From JALYOC01 sp036675345 (GTDB lineage Bacteria > Myxococcota > Myxococcia > Myxococcales > Myxococcaceae): a stretch of 64,000 bases of DNA. Location of the stretch: assembly GCA_036675345.1 (NCBI GenBank), contig JAKFFE010000021.1, positions 248,001-312,000 of the forward strand, given 5' to 3'. Below the pieces are notes generated by a model. It saw only the letters and a program-made list of their open reading frames with translations. It was not told the DNA's origin and ran no database searches. The translations under genes were made by a program, and so were the position numbers. Below, in pieces: positions 60,419 through 64,000 of this stretch (position 1 is its first letter; each line of letters starts with the position of its first letter).

Positions 60419-61510
60419 CTACCGATCCAGCGGGTCCTCGACCTCCGCCGCCGCTTCCCGCTGCTTGCGGTAGTGCTCGCGGACGAACTCCACCAGCTTG
60501 TCCAGATAGGTCTTCAGCGGCGGGCAGCGGACCCCGGTTCCGTCCAGCAGCTCCAGGGCGGTGTCCGAGTTGTAGATCGCCAGGTGGTTCACGTAGCTGA
60601 TCGCCGCCCGCTGCGGCCGGGCCAGCTTCTCCACCAGCGGCAGCCGCAGCACCATGTCGGTGGCCCGCGCCGAGAGGTGGAACTTGGGCAGCTTGCGCTC
60701 GGTCTTCTCCGCCACCAGTTCGTAGACCCGCCGCGCGCTCATCGGGTTCGGATCCACCAGGTGCACGGTGCGGCCCAGCGCGCGGGGATCGCGGGAGATG
60801 GCCCACACCGCCTCCACCACGAAGTCCACCGGGACCACGTTCAGCGGCGCCACTCCATCCCCGGGGAGGGGGAGGGGGACGGTCACCGGCGAGGTCACCA
60901 GCAGGATCCCCAGGTAGTAGGGCCCCTCGAACTTGTCGATCTCCCCGGTCTTGGAGTCGCCCACCACCGAGGAGGGCCGGTAGATGGTGACCGGCAGCGT
61001 CTTGGCCGCCTTGCGCATCAGCTGCTCGGCGTGGAACTTGGTCTCCTCGTACGCGTTGCGGAAGGTCTGCCCGGCGTCCAGCTCGTCCTCGGCGATCACC
61101 CCCACCCGGTCTCCGGAGACGTAGCAGGTGGAGAAGTGGTTCAGCCGCTCCAGCCGGGTCGCGTCCCGGGCCAGCTCGATCACGTTGCGGGTGCCGTCCA
61201 CGTTCACCCGCCAGGCGGTCTCCTTGGGCACGCCCAGGTAGGAAATCGCCGCCAGGTGGAAGATGTGGGTCACCTCATCGCAGACGCGCTTGTACTCGTC
61301 CGCGGACAGCCCCAGGTGCATGTCCACCACGTCCCCGGAGAGCAGCTCGATGTTCGCGCCCTCCAGCCGGTCGCTGTAGCGCTGGGCGTCCTTGAGGAAC
61401 TTGGGCTGGACCAGGAGGTAGATGCGCGCCCCCGGATCCTTCTTGGCGATCAGTGCGACGAGGCGCTTGCCAATGAAGCCGGGGTAGCCGGTGACGAAGT
61501 AGGTGGCCAT
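60419..61510 (-). CDS. Extended SDR / thioester-reductase-like NAD(P)-binding protein
   Basis: The 363-residue protein begins TYFVTGYPGFIGKRLVALIAK, the Rossmann TGxxGxxG nucleotide-binding loop. HIFHLAAISYLGVPKE, the active tyrosine/lysine in AYEETKFHAEQLM, and YRPSSVVGDSKTGEIDKFEG match fatty acyl-CoA or thioester reductase-type (NAD_binding_4) extended SDRs. The C-terminal part is variable. With the two MaoC genes it suggests a lipid or polyketide-like reductive path. ATG at 61510 is followed upstream by the convergent-free gap to coaE of 18 bp. Substrate unknown. Confidence 0.82.
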   Translation of the reverse strand: MATYFVTGYPGFIGKRLVALIAKKDPGARIYLLVQPKFLKDAQRYSDRLEGANIELLSGDVVDMHLGLSADEYKRVCDEVTHIFHLAAISYLGVPKETAWRVNVDGTRNVIELARDATRLERLNHFSTCYVSGDRVGVIAEDELDAGQTFRNAYEETKFHAEQLMRKAAKTLPVTIYRPSSVVGDSKTGEIDKFEGPYYLGILLVTSPVTVPLPLPGDGVAPLNVVPVDFVVEAVWAISRDPRALGRTVHLVDPNPMSARRVYELVAEKTERKLPKFHLSARATDMVLRLPLVEKLARPQRAAISYVNHLAIYNSDTALELLDGTGVRCPPLKTYLDKLVEFVREHYRKQREAAAEVEDPLDR

Positions 61511-61528
61511 CGAGGGGGCGCAGCATAC

Positions 61529-62125
61529 CTACGCTGACGCGGAGAGCGACTGCCAGATCCGCTCCACCTGCGCGCGAGTGGCCTCCCGGTCTCCGGAGTT
61601 GTCCACCACCCGGCCCGCCTTCTTCACCTTCTCCTCCAGCGGCAGCTGCGAGGCCAGCCGGGCCTCGGCCTGCTCCAGGGTCAGCCCGTCGCGGGCGATC
61701 AGCCGCTGCAGCTGCACCGCCCGGGGGACGTAGACCACGATCACCTCGTCCATCGTCCGGTCCAGCCCGTTCTCGAACAACAGCGCCGCGTCGTAGATCA
61801 CCAGTGGGGCGCCGCCTTCCGCCAGCGCCCGGGTCTTCTCCGCGAACGCGTCCCGGATCCGGGGGTGGATGATCGCGTTGAGGGCCGCCCGCTCCTCGGG
61901 CCGGGAGAACACCTCCTCACCCAGCGCCTTGCGATCCAGCCGTCCGCCAGAATCGATGGCGAAGGGGAAGCGCTGGGCGATCTCCGAGAGGGCAGGGGTG
62001 CCTGGCTCCACCACCTCCCGGGCGATCAGGTCCGCGTCCAGCAGCGGGGCGCCCAGCTGCTGGAACATCGCGCTGACCGTGCTCTTGCCGGAGGCGATCC
62101 CCCCGGTCAGCCCGATCAGCCGCAT
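61529..62125 (-). CDS. coaE: Dephospho-CoA kinase
   Basis: CoaE makes coenzyme A from dephospho-CoA and ATP. The 198-residue protein has the P-loop LTGGIASGKSTVSAMF, the DADLIAREVVEPGTP CoA-binding segment, the NAIIHPRI and IYDAALLFENGLDRTMDEVIVVYVP blocks and QLQRLIARDGLT...RLASQLP. All key residues are present. ATG at 62125 shares one base with the stop of the upstream secreted-protein gene (TGATG), so the two are coupled. SDR and MaoC genes follow in the same direction. Confidence 0.93.
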   Translation of the reverse strand: MRLIGLTGGIASGKSTVSAMFQQLGAPLLDADLIAREVVEPGTPALSEIAQRFPFAIDSGGRLDRKALGEEVFSRPEERAALNAIIHPRIRDAFAEKTRALAEGGAPLVIYDAALLFENGLDRTMDEVIVVYVPRAVQLQRLIARDGLTLEQAEARLASQLPLEEKVKKAGRVVDNSGDREATRAQVERIWQSLSASA

Positions 62126-62661
62126 CAGGGCTGGCGGGAGGAGGCGGGAGCCACCGTGGCCGGCTTCACCGGCTGGAAGATGAAGCTGTGGACCGTCTGG
62201 CTGTCCTCGTTGAAGAACACCGCGATCCCCAGCGGCACGTACATGAAGTAGGTCCGGAAATCGTCGGTCAGCTTCTTCACGTAGCAGGGAGCGGTCGGCT
62301 CCTTGGCTGCGTCCGGGGAACCACACTGCCAGCCGTAGGTGGCCTCCACCGCGTCCTTGGCCACCACCGGCCCGGGGAAGACGTCGATCCGCTCCACCAC
62401 CCCGGTGGTCGCGTCCACCTTGAACTGGGTCTGGCTGGTGCCCTTGATCCCGTTCTTCCCCAGGTAGGCCAGCGTCTCCTTGCCGTTCTGGGTGAGGGTC
62501 TTGGCGGGCTCGCCGAACTTCTTGATCACCTCGGCGCGCTTGGTGACCCCCGGGTCCACCCCCATCCAAGGCTTGGCCCAGCCGACGGACGGAACCACCC
62601 ACGCGCCGAGAATCAGCAGTCCCACCCGGGCGGTCATCACGTTGCGCTTGCTCTGGAGCAT
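62125..62661 (-). CDS. Secreted protein with BamE/SmpA-like motif
   Basis: The 178-residue product has a signal peptide (MLQSKRNVMTARVGLLILGAWVVPSVGWA). The mature start, PGVTKRAEVIKKFGEPAKTLTQNGKETLAYLG, resembles the BamE/SmpA repeat motif. A later region includes two cysteines (WQCGS, PCYVKK) that may form a disulfide, and HSFIFQPV near the end. It is likely periplasmic or on the outer membrane; no lipobox is seen. It is coupled to coaE and divergent from the cytochrome gene across 125 bp in which I see no clear promoter. Confidence 0.7.
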   Translation of the reverse strand: MLQSKRNVMTARVGLLILGAWVVPSVGWAKPWMGVDPGVTKRAEVIKKFGEPAKTLTQNGKETLAYLGKNGIKGTSQTQFKVDATTGVVERIDVFPGPVVAKDAVEATYGWQCGSPDAAKEPTAPCYVKKLTDDFRTYFMYVPLGIAVFFNEDSQTVHSFIFQPVKPATVAPASSRQP

Positions 62662-62786
62662 TGCCCTCTCCCTACCGGATCTGTGGGATTTCGCTCAAGC
62701 CTGACGCCCGGGATCGGCTCTGTGGCGCACATTGTCCCAGACTTTCCTTGCCGCATCACGACCCCCTCTGTTACTCCGCCCTCCGG

Positions 62787-63299
62787 ATGCGCACTTCCCG
62801 GCTCTGGATTCTCGTGGCCGCGATCCTCCCGTTCACCACGGGCCAGGCCGCCGATCTCGTCTCCGCCAACTTCGTGGGGCCGGAGAGCTGCAAGTCCTGC
62901 CATCCGGACGCCTACGAGGCCTGGCGCCAGTCCAAGCATTCCCGGGCCCTGGACTCGCTGAGCCCCCAGCAGCAGAAGGACGCCCGCTGCCTCTCCTGCC
63001 ACGCCCCGGACCTCAAGGCGCGCACCGTCCCCAGCGTGACCTGCGAGACCTGCCACGGCGGCGGCCAGTACTACGCGGCCCACTACGTGATGAAGGACCC
63101 GGAGCTGGTCCGGATGGTGGGGCTGGAGGACCCGTCGGAGAAGGACTGCCGCTCCTGCCACGACGCCTCTTCGCCTTCGCTGCGCCCGTTTGATTTTGTC
63201 GAGAAGCTCAAGCTGATCGATCACTGGTCCGCTGAGCGGAAGAAGCGCGAAGCTGCGCGCGCTCCGGCGACCCCCGAAAAGAAGAAGCCCCAGAAGTGA
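62787..63299 (+). CDS. Tetraheme c-type cytochrome (c554-like)
   Basis: The 170-residue product has a signal peptide (MRTSRLWILVAAILPFTTGQAA) and four CxxCH heme motifs: CKSCH (35-39), CLSCH (68-72), CETCH (86-90) and CRSCH (121-125). Sequence after the first motif (HPDAYEAWRQSKHSRALDSL) is typical of cytochrome c554/NrfB-related multihemes, which carry electrons in the periplasm. The tail is basic (KKREAARAPATPEKKKPQK). ATG at 62787 removes an unrelated upstream extension. The engB start overlaps its stop (GTGA). No dedicated reductase gene is next to it. Confidence 0.85.
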   Translation: MRTSRLWILVAAILPFTTGQAADLVSANFVGPESCKSCHPDAYEAWRQSKHSRALDSLSPQQQKDARCLSCHAPDLKARTVPSVTCETCHGGGQYYAAHYVMKDPELVRMVGLEDPSEKDCRSCHDASSPSLRPFDFVEKLKLIDHWSAERKKREAARAPATPEKKKPQK

Positions 63300-63916
63300 G
63301 CGAGCTCAAGGTCCTCGACGCGCGGTTCATCACCACCGCGGTCGCTCCAGAAGGTTATCCCCGGGAGGACCTCCCGGAGTTCGCCTTCGTCGGTCGCTCC
63401 AACGTGGGCAAGTCGTCGATGATCAACACCCTGGCCCAGCGACGGAAGCTGGTCCGGGTCTCCAACACCCCGGGGCGGACCCGGACCCTCAACTTCTTCG
63501 AGGTGGACCTGGAGGTGGAGAAGGCCCGCCGCACCGTCTGCCTGGCGGACCTCCCCGGCTACGGCTTCGCCAAGGTCTCCAAGGGGGACCGCGAGGACTG
63601 GAAGAAGATGATCTCCGCCTACCTGGAGAAGCGGAAGCCGCTGGTGGCGGTGGTGCAGATCCTGGACGCCGAGGTCGGCCCGACCTCCGACGACTTCAAC
63701 ACCCTGGACTACCTGCAGGAGTACGCCAGCCGGATCCTGGTGGTGGCCACCAAGATGGACAAGCTGCCCAAGGCCAAGCGCAAGCCGAGGACCAAGCAGC
63801 TGGCCGAGCAGTTGGGAATCGCCTACGAGGCGGTGCTTCCGTTCTCCTCCACTGAAAAGATCGGCGTGGACGAGACGTGGACCGCCCTTCTGCTGGTGGC
63901 GGACGCGGCGCGCTAG
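63296..63916 (+). CDS. engB: Ribosome biogenesis GTPase EngB (YsxC/YihA)
   Basis: EngB is a GTPase needed for large ribosomal subunit assembly. The 206-residue protein has G1 FVGRSNVGKSSMIN, G2/T in NTPGRTRTLNFFEV, G3 DLPGYGFAKVS, G4 TKMDKL and G5 PFSSTEKIG. GTG at 63296 overlaps the cytochrome stop by four bases; that coupling of an assembly GTPase to a cytochrome is unusual. A 6-bp hairpin follows the stop. Confidence 0.94.
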   Translation: MSELKVLDARFITTAVAPEGYPREDLPEFAFVGRSNVGKSSMINTLAQRRKLVRVSNTPGRTRTLNFFEVDLEVEKARRTVCLADLPGYGFAKVSKGDREDWKKMISAYLEKRKPLVAVVQILDAEVGPTSDDFNTLDYLQEYASRILVVATKMDKLPKAKRKPRTKQLAEQLGIAYEAVLPFSSTEKIGVDETWTALLLVADAAR

Positions 63917-63935
63917 AGCCGGGGGCACACCGGCT
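63917..63935 (+). terminator. Hairpin after engB
   Basis: AGCCGG and CCGGCT form a perfect 6-bp stem around a 7-nt loop immediately after the engB stop. It lacks a T-run and is the last clear element before the right edge. Confidence 0.4.
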
Positions 63936-63949
63936 GTATGGTGCCGGGC

Positions 63950-64000
63950 GTGTCTGCCCACGCTCATACGAAAGTCACTGTTCGCACCGCCCTGATGTTC
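63950..64000 (+). CDS. Possible start of the next gene (cut by window)
   Basis: GTG at 63950 opens a frame of 17 codons to the end of the window (VSAHAHTKVTVRTALMF). It follows the engB hairpin at a normal distance. The piece is too short for any functional call, and another start beyond the edge is possible. Confidence 0.3.
   Translation, partial: MSAHAHTKVTVRTALMF

Noticed and set aside
1..64000. CRISPR arrays, insertion sequences, integrases of mobile elements, tRNA or rRNA genes
   Set aside because: The only tandem repeats are in-frame within two coding genes. The only tyrosine recombinase is the housekeeping XerC in conserved context. No cloverleaf or rRNA sequence was seen by eye; this is not a computed search.

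Overview
This window is high-GC chromosomal DNA from a myxobacterium (Myxococcota, most likely suborder Cystobacterineae). The evidence is an AglZ-type gliding-motility protein, many myxobacterial regulatory architectures (response regulator-DUF4388-J-TPR, CheR/CheB), an ECF sigma/NrsF-like anti-sigma pair, dense coding and frequent GTG/TTG starts. I see about 52 genes, no rRNA or tRNA, no insertion sequence, no prophage and no CRISPR array. Both edges cut genes or probable genes: a cheR 3' end on the left and a possible gene start on the right.

Layout. 1-1.4 kb: end of a chemotaxis cluster (cheR, cheB). 1.4-6.6 kb: a small protein plus membrane protein pair, an AsmA-like protein, a family 2 glycosyltransferase and an uncharacterised protein. 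6.7-9 kb: a cysteine desulfurase translationally coupled to a DHH phosphoesterase. 9-17.6 kb: a Fic-fold protein with a degenerate active site, an AAA ATPase, ilvE, a patatin lipase, a large response regulator-DUF4388-J-TPR protein and a MoxR-type ATPase. 18-22.3 kb: aglZ, with a pseudo-receiver and repetitive coiled coil. 22.4-28.5 kb: a glycan block with a GT4 transferase divergent from a DUF4912 repeat protein and a GH57 branching enzyme. 28.6-36.4 kb: an HtrA protease, a heme-motif diguanylate cyclase, pgeF, a CpoB-like lipoprotein without a normal start codon, a LysM protein and dprA.

35.3-49.1 kb carries dprA-topA-(exbB-like, dksA-like)-trmFO-(lipoprotein, glnS)-xerC-hslV-hslU. The core order matches the Bacillus smf-topA-gid-codV-clpQ-clpY neighbourhood, with extra genes inserted. 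49.1-53.3 kb: a coupled DUF1444/DUF2314-like pair, then an ECF sigma factor, its probable membrane anti-sigma factor and a small coupled protein, preceded by a good ECF-type promoter. 53.4-59.4 kb: a regulator-like protein, argD, and a chaperone cassette (J-TPR protein, DnaK paralogue, TPR protein). 59.4-61.5 kb: two MaoC hot-dog proteins and an extended SDR reductase, a fatty-acyl or polyketide-like set. 61.5-64 kb: coaE, a BamE-like secreted protein, a tetraheme cytochrome and engB.

The most noteworthy items are the DnaK/J/TPR cassette and its long paralogue at 14.3-16.5 kb, the c-heme motif in the periplasmic sensor of a diguanylate cyclase, the Fic protein lacking its catalytic histidine, the AglZ receiver lacking its phosphorylation site, the non-AUG lipoprotein start, and palindromes placed in promoters or divergent intergenic regions. 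All functional calls rest on reading motifs and gene context; no database search was run.
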